Assembly (NCBI RefSeq): GCF_030551255.1
Contig: NZ_CP130630.1
Location: forward strand, 3,763,501-3,827,500
Direction of reading: 5' to 3'
DNA length: 64,000 nt
From: Streptomyces sp. NL15-2K
GTDB lineage: Bacteria > Actinomycetota > Actinomycetes > Streptomycetales > Streptomycetaceae
Position 1 is the first letter of the stretch, and each line of letters starts with the position of its first letter. The translations under genes and the position numbers were made by a program. A model generated the notes under the pieces. It made no database searches, was not told where the DNA came from, and saw only the letters and a program-made list of their open reading frames with translations. This document shows positions 34,901-42,399 of this stretch, piece by piece.

Positions 34901-36338
34901 CCTCCGGGACCTCCTCGGTCTCCTCGGCCACCTCGACCTCCGCCTCGGCGGCGGCCTGGGCGGCGGCCCTCTCCGGCGTCTGGAACTGCGGCTCGGTGAA
35001 CACGGGCGCCTGGAACACGGCGACGGCGGGCCGTGCCGGCCGGCGCGGACCCTCGTCCTCGGCAGCCTCAGCAGCCTCGGCGCCCTCGGCCACGGCCGAC
35101 CGCGCGGGCTCGGCGAACCCGGTGGCGGCCTTGCGCGCGGCCCTACGACGCCGACGCGGGGTTTCCTCCACGGGAGCCTGCGGCGCCTCGGCGCTCTGGA
35201 CGGGCTTGCGCTCGACAGCGGCGGGTGCCTGCGGCTCCTGGGCGGTCTCGCCCTCGAGGGCGGCGGGGTGCGCCTCGGGCTCGAGCGCGCCCGTCACCGC
35301 GGCCGCCTCGACCGTCTCGGCCTCGGTTCCGGCCTCGGCAGGTGCCGCGACGGGCGCGGACACGCGGCGGGAGGCGCGCCGACGGGTACGACGCGGGGCG
35401 GTGTCGTCGGCAGTCTCAGCGGACGCGGGCTGCTCGGACGTGGCTTGCTCGGACGCGGGCTGCTCGGCGGCCACGGCTGCGGTACCGGTTGTGAGGTCCA
35501 CCGGCTCACCGGCGCTCTCCGCCGTCTCGGCGGCCTGCGCCGCCTCAACCGTCTCGGTGGCGTCGGCCGCCTGCGGCGCACCGGCGGGGGCGGAGGCGCG
35601 ACGAGAGGCACGCCGACGCGTACGAGCGGGGGGCGCGGCCTCGGAAGCGGCCTCGGAAGCAGCCGGGGCCTCGGCAGCAGGCGCTTCGGTGTCGGCGATC
35701 GCGGGCACGACTGTCTCGGCAGCCTCAGCGGCAACAGGGGCAACGGCAGGCGCGGACACCCGACGGGTCGCACGCCGACGCGTACGAGGCGGCGCGGCGT
35801 CCTCGGATGCGGTCCCCGTCTCCGTCCCCGTCTCCATCTCTGTCTCCATCTCTGTCTCCGCGACATGCGCAGGCTCCTGCGCGACGGCGGCAACGGCGGC
35901 AGCGGGGACAGTCGGGGCACTCGCCGCCACAACAGTCTCAGCGGCCTCAGAAGCAACAGGCGCGGACACCCGACGGGTCGCACGGCGACGCGTACGAGCG
36001 GGGGGCGCGGCCTCGGAAGCGGCCTCGGAAGCAGCCGGGGCCTCATCGGCCCCTTCGGCCTCGGCACTCTCGACAGCCTCAGCGGCGACGGCAGTCTCCT
36101 CGGTGGCCTTGTCGTCCTCGTCTGTCACGAGTTCGGTGACAAGTTCGGTGACGAGTTCCTCGGGCTCCGCGGCCGCCACGGCCGTCGCGACGGTCTCCGT
36201 CGGCGTCTCGGAGGACCCGACCGGCGGACCCGCCGGCCGGGAAGCGGCACGGCGCCGACGGCGCGGCGGCAGGGTGTCGCTGGGGGTGTTCGGTTCGGAG
36301 CCCATGGCGGACTCTGTGGGTTCGGTCGGTTCGAGCAT
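31971..36338 (-). CDS. rne: Ribonuclease E/G with long disordered arms
   Basis: 1455 aa. The catalytic part is central (about 680-1110): S1-like region VMVVRQHGDRTQIGVLEDG and YVGNVYLGKVQNVLPSMEAA, the DNase-I-like part with VDVNTGKFTGQGG and VIDFIDM, and the zinc-link CVHC near 1094. This layout, with the catalytic core between two scaffold arms, is known for Streptomyces RNase E. The arms are Ala/Glu/Arg-rich and carry at least seven copies of a basic motif close to RTRRRATRRVSAPA (near 124, 188, 246, 326, 1194, 1278, 1336). The last 70 residues are an AAKKTAAKKT histone-like tail. It processes rRNA and mRNA and probably scaffolds a degradosome. ATG 36338 has GGGAG 9-10 nt upstream. Confidence 0.93.
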   Translation of the reverse strand: MLEPTEPTESAMGSEPNTPSDTLPPRRRRRAASRPAGPPVGSSETPTETVATAVAAAEPEELVTELVTELVTDEDDKATEETAVAAEAVESAEAEGADEAPAASEAASEAAPPARTRRRATRRVSAPVASEAAETVVAASAPTVPAAAVAAVAQEPAHVAETEMETEMETGTETGTASEDAAPPRTRRRATRRVSAPAVAPVAAEAAETVVPAIADTEAPAAEAPAASEAASEAAPPARTRRRASRRASAPAGAPQAADATETVEAAQAAETAESAGEPVDLTTGTAAVAAEQPASEQATSEQPASAETADDTAPRRTRRRASRRVSAPVAAPAEAGTEAETVEAAAVTGALEPEAHPAALEGETAQEPQAPAAVERKPVQSAEAPQAPVEETPRRRRRAARKAATGFAEPARSAVAEGAEAAEAAEDEGPRRPARPAVAVFQAPVFTEPQFQTPERAAAQAAAEAEVEVAEETEEVPEEQAGARRRRRRRGSDQAQESEARPAAETAVAEEEPEEAEESAEDTVEGDEAEDTGSRRRRRRGGRRRRRGESAEGESNESQEADSDELAAAQAAQDAEDTAEQVEEDTEDAGDTAEDREESGGSSSSSRRRRRRRRRAGDTSVEAEPGDSDPERTVVKVREPRPKAEPSDEVQSIKGSTRLEAKKQRRREGREQGRRRVPIITEAEFLARREAVERVMVVRQHGDRTQIGVLEDGVLVEHYVNKEQSTSYVGNVYLGKVQNVLPSMEAAFIDIGKGRNAVLYAGEVNFEALGMANGPRRIESALKSGQSVLVQVTKDPIGHKGARLTSQVSLPGRYLVYVPEGSMTGISRKLPDTERARLKTILKKIVPEDAGVIVRTAAEGASEDELRRDVERLQGQWEDIQKKAKNGGNAPTLLYGEPDMTVRVVRDIFNEDFTKVVVSGGDAWETIHGYVSHVAPDLAERLQKWTSEVDVFATYRIDEQLAKALDRKVWLPSGGSLVIDRTEAMVVVDVNTGKFTGQGGNLEETVTRNNLEAAEEIVRQLRLRDLGGIIVIDFIDMVLESNRDLVLRRLLECLGRDRTKHQVAEVTSLGLVQMTRKRVGQGLLESFSETCVHCNGRGVIVHMEQPTAVGGGGKRRKRGRGGDGHVHEHEAVATVEVAEVPELPEETVAEVVAEAAEPIALPEPEFAPDEELYGSVAEAEAAATRGRTRRRTSRRASAPAGAPRREDRREERREEARAEAPTAQDVSVQEEIRRPVQPEEAAVAHAEPAAIEDPVVEAPAVEEAAPKGRTRRRATRKVSAPAGSPAGAEAAVVTVTETAPAPQAQPEPQVEQAPAEQTEAPAESAAPARPRRRAVRKATAPTASEEAAVVVVPSAAEEAPAAAEEAAEEEATEAEEAAPAKKAARKTAKKATAKKAATKKTAAKKTAAKKTAAKKTTAKKAAAKKTTAAKAASKKTVAAEHRSLPSVSSTADEG

Positions 36339-36483
36339 GCGGGCGTTTCTCCCGTCAGGCTCCCGGGCGCCGCACCTGGTCCGGCTAGGGTGCCGGTGAC
36401 GTCCGCGGCTCGCGCTGTGCGCGGTGCCGCCGTCCGGGGCGCGGGCGCCGCACGGGAGCTCTCTGTGTCCTGTCTCGCCGGTT

Positions 36484-36504
36484 CCGTACGCCGAATGCGT
36501 ACGG
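36484..36504 (-). terminator. Hairpin in the gap between the TIGR03936 gene and rne
   Basis: An 8-bp perfect stem (CCGTACGC with GCGTACGG) and a 5-nt loop, about 80 nt after the upstream gene. The rest of this 247-nt gap shows a repeated GGGCGCCGCAC word but no gene; it must contain the rne promoter. Confidence 0.4.
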
Positions 36505-36585
36505 CCTGGCGAAAGTCTTCTGGTCGGTGCGCTGCCCGACCCAGGTGGCTCCCGAGTCCCAGGGCGGCGCTTACGACGTCCGTCC

Positions 36586-37365
36586 CTACGCGGAACCTTC
36601 CGGCACCAACGCCGTCGCGGCGGCAGCGTGAGCGGCCGTCGAGAGGGCCACCGCTGCCTCGCGGTCGGGCGCGAGCGGGTCGGTCACCGTGCCGGTCTCT
36701 TCATCGAAAAGCCCCTGCGCCAGCCTGGTCACCGCTGCGGGGACCGGCGGCGCCAGGTCGGCCACGGCGCGGAGACCGGACAGGACGTCGTCGGGTCGTA
36801 CGGCAGGCGTCACGTGCCGAACCACCAGCCGCAGTATCGCACAGGGCTGGTCGGTCGGCCTATCAGCCGTCGAACCATGCGTTTCAAGCTGCGAGACCGC
36901 CGGGCGGGCGTCGAAGGTCCGGACGCCGTTCTTGGTCTTGCGCTGGACCTCCACGGACTCGGCGGCCTTGAACGCCGCGACCGCGCGCTCGGCCTCCGCC
37001 GGGTCCACGCCGTCGAGCCTGAGCTCCCACACGGAAGCCGTCAGCCGGTCGGCGAGACCCGAGGTCCGGGCCGCGACCGCGTCGATGACGTCGAGCCCGG
37101 CGGGCAGCGACTCGTCGAGCAGCACCCTGAGCTTGTCCGGGTCGCGCGGCTCGGTGAGTGCGATCTCCAGGTACTCCGCCTCACTGCCCGTGCCGGTGGG
37201 TGCGGCATTGGCGTACGACACCTTCGGATGCGGCGTGAACCCCGCCGAGTACGCCATCGGCACGTCGGCACGGCGCAGCGCACGCTCGAAGGCGCGCTGG
37301 AAGTCACGGTGGCTGGTGAACCGGAGGCGGCCGCGCTTGGTGTAGCGCAGTCGGATGCGCTGCAC
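36586..37365 (-). CDS. TIGR03936 family radical-SAM-associated protein
   Basis: 259 aa from the GTG at 37365. The sequence RIRLRYTKRGRLRFTSHRDF, AFERALRRADVPMAYSAGFT and PHPKVSYANAAPTGTGSEAE is the hallmark of the family that normally follows, or is fused to, the TIGR03960 radical SAM protein. Here the partner is 12 kb away. The GTG has no ribosome site. An in-frame CTG at 37407, 7 nt beyond the stop of the upstream gene and preceded by GAAGGA, would add 14 residues (LGKRQPEGPPPAPA) and may be the real start. The role is unknown, perhaps tRNA or ribosome modification. Confidence 0.87.
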   Translation of the reverse strand: MQRIRLRYTKRGRLRFTSHRDFQRAFERALRRADVPMAYSAGFTPHPKVSYANAAPTGTGSEAEYLEIALTEPRDPDKLRVLLDESLPAGLDVIDAVAARTSGLADRLTASVWELRLDGVDPAEAERAVAAFKAAESVEVQRKTKNGVRTFDARPAVSQLETHGSTADRPTDQPCAILRLVVRHVTPAVRPDDVLSGLRAVADLAPPVPAAVTRLAQGLFDEETGTVTDPLAPDREAAVALSTAAHAAAATALVPEGSA

Positions 37366-37413
37366 CGCGGGTGCGGGCGGCGGGCCTTCGGGCTGTCGCT
37401 TGCCCAGTGTCGT

Positions 37414-38628
37414 TCAGTCCTTCGTGAGAGCGGTCGTACTGGTACCAAGAGTACGTGTGTCGCCGCCCGTGGGTTCCCGCCGCTCCACCACCTGCGGCCG
37501 CCTCGGCTCCCCGAAGACCATCCGCCGGAAGTCGGCGCGCGCCTGCCGGGCGGACTCCCGGGCGGAGGCCAGGGCCTGCCGGGTGACCCGCCCCACACCG
37601 CGCGCGGCCTCGGCGACGGGCCGCAGCACCGCATCGCGCACGGCATGCCCGACCGGCGTCAGCACGCTCCGGTACGCCCATCGCACCGGCTCCACGAAGA
37701 TCCACCGGAAGAGCGTTCCGAGGAACCTGCCGACGGCGAGCGAGATGTGCCCGGCGATCCGCCAGGCGTGCCCCAGCGCCTCCCCGATCTCCCGCCCGAC
37801 GACGGCGAGGACGCGTCCGACGGGTACGAGGACCCAGCGCCACAGGGCGAGGGCGGGCAGGACGAGCAGGATCCGTGCGATCCAGTACAGGGCGATCCCG
37901 ATCCCGGTGACGATCATGCCCAGGCCCCACACCAGGCCCTTCGCGCACCAGGCGATCGCGTGTCCGACAGGCGTGAGGATCCACTCGTACACCCACACGG
38001 CGGGGACGACGACGAGATACCGCACCAGCCAGGCCACGACGGTGTAGATGCCGACCCCCAGGGCGGCGAGCACCGCACCCAGACCCTTGAGCACCCACAT
38101 GAAGGCGTGCCCCACGGGCGTCAGCACGCGCGCGTAGACCCACGCCAGGGCGGCCCCGATCCCCCGCCCGCACCACGCCAGCGCCGCCCCGATCCCGCGG
38201 GCGCACCACACGATGGCCGCCCCGATCCCGCGCGCGCACCACGCGAGGGCCTGCCCGACGGGCGTCAGCACATACCGGTACAGCCAGACGGACGGCACGA
38301 CGACGAACACATGCCCGAGCCACGCGAGCGCCGTGCCGAGGGGAACGAGGACATACCGCCACAGCCCCACGAGCGGCCAGACGAACACCACCCGCCCGAC
38401 CCACATCAGCGTCCACTCCAGCGCCCGGCCCACCGGCCGCAGCACGGCGTCGTTCAGGAACCGCCCCGCGACGACGAGCGCGTCCCACACCATCCGCACC
38501 GGCACGACCAGCACGAGCACCACGATCCGCACGGGCAGGCGCACAGCCACCACGAGACATCCCTCGGGCCCCTGTGCCTGGTCGTGCTGCCGCGGTGGCG
38601 ACGGCGACGACGGCTTCTCCAGATCCAT
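37414..38628 (-). CDS. Membrane protein built from repeated LTPVG units
   Basis: 404 aa, very rich in Trp, Val, Ala and Gly. Eight variants of one motif recur: VLRPVGRALEW, VLVPLGTALAW, VLTPVGQALAW, VLTPVGHAFMW, ILTPVGHAIAW, VLVPVGRVLAV, VLTPVGHAVRD and VLRPVAEAARG, mostly 25-55 residues apart, with CARGIGAA-type helices between them. It may form a membrane-lying or multi-pass helical repeat array; the first 20 and last 90 residues are charged and soluble. I know no function. It is just upstream of the TIGR03936 gene and probably translated with it. Confidence 0.8.
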   Translation of the reverse strand: MDLEKPSSPSPPRQHDQAQGPEGCLVVAVRLPVRIVVLVLVVPVRMVWDALVVAGRFLNDAVLRPVGRALEWTLMWVGRVVFVWPLVGLWRYVLVPLGTALAWLGHVFVVVPSVWLYRYVLTPVGQALAWCARGIGAAIVWCARGIGAALAWCGRGIGAALAWVYARVLTPVGHAFMWVLKGLGAVLAALGVGIYTVVAWLVRYLVVVPAVWVYEWILTPVGHAIAWCAKGLVWGLGMIVTGIGIALYWIARILLVLPALALWRWVLVPVGRVLAVVGREIGEALGHAWRIAGHISLAVGRFLGTLFRWIFVEPVRWAYRSVLTPVGHAVRDAVLRPVAEAARGVGRVTRQALASARESARQARADFRRMVFGEPRRPQVVERREPTGGDTRTLGTSTTALTKD

Positions 38629-38643
38629 ACCGGCGTAGACGCC

Positions 38644-39177
38644 TCAGCCGCCCGTCCGGATCCAGTACCTCAACTTCTCGCCCCGCTCGTCCTCGAATTC
38701 TCCCCCGCCGGCCTCGATCACCTTGCGGGAGGCGGTGTTGGTGGTGTCACAGGTGACGAGCACCCGCTCCAGCCCCAGCGCCCGCGCGTGGGGCAGCACC
38801 TCCCGCAGCATCGCGGTCGCGTGCCCGCGCCGACGCGCGGTCGGCCGTACGCCGTACCCGATGTGACCGCCGTAGTCGCGCAGCTGGTCCGTCAACCGGT
38901 GCCGGATCTGGATACGCCCGAGATACGTGTCCCCGTCCACGTACCAGTACCAGGTGCCGGGCACGAACCCCGCGGGTCGCCGCCCCTCCTCCAGCTCTTC
39001 CTCCCTTACGGCGGCCACGTACCGCGCGAATCCCTCCGGCGTGTCCCAGTCGTCGCCGTACACCCGCAGCTCCCGCTCGAGGGTGCCGCCGAAGTACTCC
39101 CCTGCGGCGACCTCCTCTCGTACGGCGTCCAGGAAGGAGGTCCGGAACCGGGCATCCGGTGCGACGAGTCGAGGCAT
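38644..39177 (-). CDS. GNAT family N-acetyltransferase
   Basis: 177 aa. The acetyl-CoA-binding motif reads GYGVRPTARRRGHATAMLRE, followed by HARALGLERVLVTCDTTNTA and SRKVIEAGGGEFED, the arrangement of GNAT enzymes that act on small amines or sugars. YVDGDTYLGRIQIRHRL is the central strand. The substrate is unknown. It lies 16 nt from the repeat membrane protein gene and about 100 nt from the second MITE copy. Confidence 0.87.
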   Translation of the reverse strand: MPRLVAPDARFRTSFLDAVREEVAAGEYFGGTLERELRVYGDDWDTPEGFARYVAAVREEELEEGRRPAGFVPGTWYWYVDGDTYLGRIQIRHRLTDQLRDYGGHIGYGVRPTARRRGHATAMLREVLPHARALGLERVLVTCDTTNTASRKVIEAGGGEFEDERGEKLRYWIRTGG

Positions 39178-39278
39178 GCTCCAGTTTCCCGTGCCGCGCG
39201 AGGCCGGGGCCACGGGTTTTCCCAGGTGTATTGACCCGCGGTGTTGTCCTGGTCGGTGTTGTGCCAGTCGGTGTTGTC

Positions 39279-39447
39279 CTAGTGCCGCGGCAGGCAACGT
39301 TTGCCCGTCAAGGAGCGGCGTCCGGTGCGTGCTCTCGGCGTGCCGGGCGCAGGCCCTCGTACTGGATGTACTTGGGTCTGTGCCCGGTGCGGCGAGAGTG
39401 CGTGCCGGGCGTCGCGACGGGGCAAACGTTGCCTGCCGCGGCACTAG
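39279..39447. mobile_element. MITE-like element, copy 2 (169 bp including CTAG target duplications)
   Basis: Bounded by CTAG at 39279-39282 and 39444-39447, with the same terminal inverted repeats (TGCCGCGGCAGGCAACGTTT) as the copy at 4228-4429 and only about one substitution outside a 33-bp segment that is absent here. It sits between the acetyltransferase gene and the M20 peptidase gene, and its right CTAG holds the TAG stop of that peptidase. The near identity of the copies implies recent movement. Confidence 0.85.
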
Positions 39448-40598
39448 GTGGCGCATGCCGTCAGCAGCCCCGCGATCAGCGCCGTACGCGAAGGCACATG
39501 GTCGAGGAGCACGTGCTCGTGCCGGGCATGCGCCCCGTCCCCCACCCCGCCCAGGCCGTCGAGGACGGGCCGGCCGAGGGCGGCGACGAAGTTGCCGTCG
39601 CTCGCTCCGCCGACGGCGGTCTCCCGGGCCGTGAAGCCGAGGTCGGCGGCGATCGACTGCGCCTGTTTGAACAGGAGCCCGGAGCCGGGGTTGGGCACCA
39701 TCGGGGGGCGGGCCCAGCCTCCGGTGACCGTCGCCGTCACCCGGGGGTCGGAGGGCCGCAGTGCGGCGAGGGCGGTGTCGATGCGGGCCGTCTCGGCGGG
39801 CACGGCGATCCGTACGTCGATGCCGCAACGGGCCTGTCCGGCCACGACGTTGCGTCCCGTACCGCCGCTGATCACTCCGACGTTGACCGTGGTGCCCAGC
39901 TCCGGCGACCTCAACTCGACGATCTGGGTGACGAGTTCGGCGAGGGCGTGCACGGCGCTCGCGCCCCGCTCCGGTTCGAGACCGGCATGCGCCTCCACCC
40001 CGTCCACCGTCAGCTCGAAGATGCCGCCACCCTTGCGGGACGTCTTCAGCGCCCCCTCGGGCCCGGCCGCCGCCTCGCACACCAGCGTGGCCGCCGCGTC
40101 CTCGCTCAGCCGCTCGACGTGCGCCTGGGACACCGGGCTGCCGATCTCCTCGTCGCCGTTGAGGAACAGCCGTACCGCGGGGCGCGGCAGATCGAGCTCG
40201 CGCAGCAGGCGCAGCGCCCACACGGCCTGCATCAGGCCGCACTTCATGTCGAACACGCCCGGCCCGCTCGCCCGGCCGTCCTCGGCGACGTGGAACGGCC
40301 ACTGCGCGAGGGTGCCGGCCGGCCACACCGTGTCGTAGTGGCACAGCACCAGCACGGTCGCGGGCGAGGTGCCCCGGTACAGCAGTTCCAGCATGTCGCC
40401 GTGCGGGCCGCCGTCGTGGCGGCGCGCCTCGTCGGGCGGGCCGAGCCGTTCGTATGCCCGGGCTTCGACGGCCGCGAGACCGGCGTTCAGCAACTCCTTG
40501 TCGTCGCTGGGCGTTTCGTGTTCGACCAGCATCCGCAGGTCGTCGGTCATCTCGGGCAGGGCGGTGCGGGCCAGGGACGCGATGCGGTGCAGTGACAC
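39444..40598 (-). CDS. M20 family metallopeptidase, carboxypeptidase-G2-like
   Basis: 384 aa from the GTG at 40598, which has GGAGGAG 8 nt upstream. Metal and catalytic residues are visible in CHYDTVWPAGTLAQWPF, GPGVFDMKCGLMQAVWAL, LNGDEEIGSP and the dimerisation domain around GGIFELTVDGVEAHAGLEPE. The HxDTVxxxGxLAxxPF pattern recalls carboxypeptidase G2, which removes glutamate from folates. Next to an AbgT transporter this suggests hydrolysis of p-aminobenzoyl-glutamate or a related N-acyl amino acid. The TAG stop is in the MITE boundary. Confidence 0.87.
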   Translation of the reverse strand: MSLHRIASLARTALPEMTDDLRMLVEHETPSDDKELLNAGLAAVEARAYERLGPPDEARRHDGGPHGDMLELLYRGTSPATVLVLCHYDTVWPAGTLAQWPFHVAEDGRASGPGVFDMKCGLMQAVWALRLLRELDLPRPAVRLFLNGDEEIGSPVSQAHVERLSEDAAATLVCEAAAGPEGALKTSRKGGGIFELTVDGVEAHAGLEPERGASAVHALAELVTQIVELRSPELGTTVNVGVISGGTGRNVVAGQARCGIDVRIAVPAETARIDTALAALRPSDPRVTATVTGGWARPPMVPNPGSGLLFKQAQSIAADLGFTARETAVGGASDGNFVAALGRPVLDGLGGVGDGAHARHEHVLLDHVPSRTALIAGLLTACAT

Positions 40599-40667
40599 GG
40601 GCAGTTCTCCTCCTACGTACATACGTACGTCGTCGTCGGCGGCGGGGGGGCGGGGGCGGGGCGGGGG

Positions 40668-42284
40668 TCAGCGGACGGGCACCCCTGGCCCGAGCGGGAT
40701 ACCCAACGCCCACCAGGCATAGAAGAGCACCGTCCAGGTCACCAGCATGGCCAGGCAGAGCGGCAGGGTCAGGGACAGCAGCGTGCCGATGCCGGCCGAA
40801 CGGCGGTCGCGCTGGATGACGCCCAGGGTCATGACGAAGTAGGCGCTCATCGGGGTCGCCGCGTTGGTGCACGAGTCGGCGATCCGGTAGACCGCCTGCG
40901 TCACCTCCGGTGAGATGTCGAGGAGCATGAACATCGGCACGAACACCGGCCCGACCAGGGCCCATTGGGCGGAGCCGCTGGTGACCAGCAGGTTGATCAC
41001 CGTGCACACGGCCAGGACGCCGAGGAAGGCCACCGGCCCGGTGATGCCGGCCGACTCGAGCAGATCGGCGCCCCGGATCGCCATGACCTCGCCGACGCCG
41101 GTCCACTTGAAGTACGCCAGGAACTGCGAGATGGCGAAGAACAGCACCAGGATCGGCGCCATCTCGCGCAGCCCCTTCGCCATGTGGTCGGGGATGTCCC
41201 GGGCGGTGCGCACGGTGCCGACGACCCGCCCGTACACGGCGCCGACGATGAGAAACGCCACCGCCAGGACTACGGCGATACCGGTGAGCACTGGCGACTG
41301 CACGATGCTGCCGCCCTCACCCCGCAGCGGCGACCCTGAGGGGATCATCACCGCCACGATCAGCGCGGCGTAGACGAGGAGCGCGAGGCCCGCGCGGCGC
41401 AGCCCGCGCCGCTCCTCGTCGCGCAAGGTCAGCTGGTCGACGGTCTCCCCGTCCTCCGGGGAATCGTCCTCCGGGGTCCCGTCTTCCGGGGTCCCGTCCT
41501 CCGTGGTCTCGTCCTCCTCCGGCATCGCCGCCACCCGCCGGGCGATGACCTTCTCGGTGACGACGGTGACGACGGCGGCCAGGACCACCGAGGATCCGAT
41601 GGAGAAGAAGTAGTTGGACAGCGGGGTGACCACGTAGCCCGGGTCGATGGTCTGGGCGGCGGCGGTGGTGAGCCCGGAGAGCACCGCGTCCGTCGGGGTG
41701 ACCAGGGGGCTCGCGTCGTACCCGGCGGACACCGACACGAACGCCACCACCGCGCCCAGCATGGGGCTGCGCCCCACCGCCTTGAACGCCATCGCGCCGA
41801 GCGGGACCAGCACCACGTACGCGGCGTCGGAGGCGACGTGCGCGACCATCGCGCTGAACGCCAGCGTGAACGTCAGCCACTTCGCCGGAACGCGCGCGAC
41901 GGCGGCACGCAGCATCGCCGGCAGCAGACCGGACCGGTCGGCGACGGACACGCCCAGCATGACGACGAGGATCGTGCCGAGCGGCGGGAACGTGGCGTAG
42001 TTGGTGACCGCGTCGTCGATCATCATCCGCAGCCCCTCGCCGGAGACGAGGCTGTGGACGGTCACGGTCTTGTCGGTGGCCGGGTTCAGCGCGGAGGCCC
42101 CGGCGGCGGACAGCGCCCAGCTGGCGAGGGCGAGGACGACGCTGAGCACGCCGAACAGCCAGAAGGGGTGGGGCAGTTTGTTGCCCATGCGCTCGATGCG
42201 CACGAGCACGGCGAGCAGTCCGGTGAGCGGCTTCGAGGACGGATCCGAGGACGGTTTCGGGGAGCGGGGAGTAGTGGCGGTCAC
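40668..42284 (-). CDS. AbgT family transporter
   Basis: 538 aa. Many membrane helices (for example FWLFGVLSVVLALASWAL, LGTILVVMLGVSVADRSGLL, AYVVLVPLGAMAFKAVGRSP, TSGSAQWALVGPVFVPMFML) and the conserved DASPLVTPTDAVLSG and SAQWALVGP match AbgT, which imports p-aminobenzoyl-glutamate or exports sulfonamides. A cytoplasmic loop near 255-280 is an acidic repeat (PEDGTPEDGTPEDDSPEDG). The GTG at 42284 is used, although the purine stretch GGGGAG directly abuts it; TTG 42302 is an alternative. It is divergent from the Lrp gene. Confidence 0.88.
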   Translation of the reverse strand: MTATTPRSPKPSSDPSSKPLTGLLAVLVRIERMGNKLPHPFWLFGVLSVVLALASWALSAAGASALNPATDKTVTVHSLVSGEGLRMMIDDAVTNYATFPPLGTILVVMLGVSVADRSGLLPAMLRAAVARVPAKWLTFTLAFSAMVAHVASDAAYVVLVPLGAMAFKAVGRSPMLGAVVAFVSVSAGYDASPLVTPTDAVLSGLTTAAAQTIDPGYVVTPLSNYFFSIGSSVVLAAVVTVVTEKVIARRVAAMPEEDETTEDGTPEDGTPEDDSPEDGETVDQLTLRDEERRGLRRAGLALLVYAALIVAVMIPSGSPLRGEGGSIVQSPVLTGIAVVLAVAFLIVGAVYGRVVGTVRTARDIPDHMAKGLREMAPILVLFFAISQFLAYFKWTGVGEVMAIRGADLLESAGITGPVAFLGVLAVCTVINLLVTSGSAQWALVGPVFVPMFMLLDISPEVTQAVYRIADSCTNAATPMSAYFVMTLGVIQRDRRSAGIGTLLSLTLPLCLAMLVTWTVLFYAWWALGIPLGPGVPVR

Positions 42285-42399
42285 CTCCCCATTGACGACC
42301 AACGTGACGGCATCATGCAAGTAAAAAGCTGATGTCGCTTGTATCGTTCGCGTGAATCTGCTGATTGACGGATTCATTCGATGAAATGTCTATGGGTGG
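42285..42399. promoter_or_regulatory. Divergent control region between abgT-like and lrp-like genes
   Basis: 115 nt, strikingly AT-rich for this genome. It contains TTGACG (42365-42370) and TCTATG (42389-42394) 18 nt apart, a possible promoter of the regulator, and the palindrome TTCAT-TCG-ATGAA at 42373-42385 between them. Binding by the adjacent Lrp-type regulator, including autoregulation, is an inference. Confidence 0.5.

Noticed and set aside
32013..36971. 1652-codon open frame on the plus strand opposite RNase E
   Set aside because: Leu/Arg/Gly-rich nonsense created by high GC on the strand opposite a clearly conserved gene.
38644..41106. 820-codon frame ending in the acetyltransferase
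   Set aside because: It crosses the MITE and the antisense-frame part of the peptidase gene; the enzyme begins at ATG 39177.
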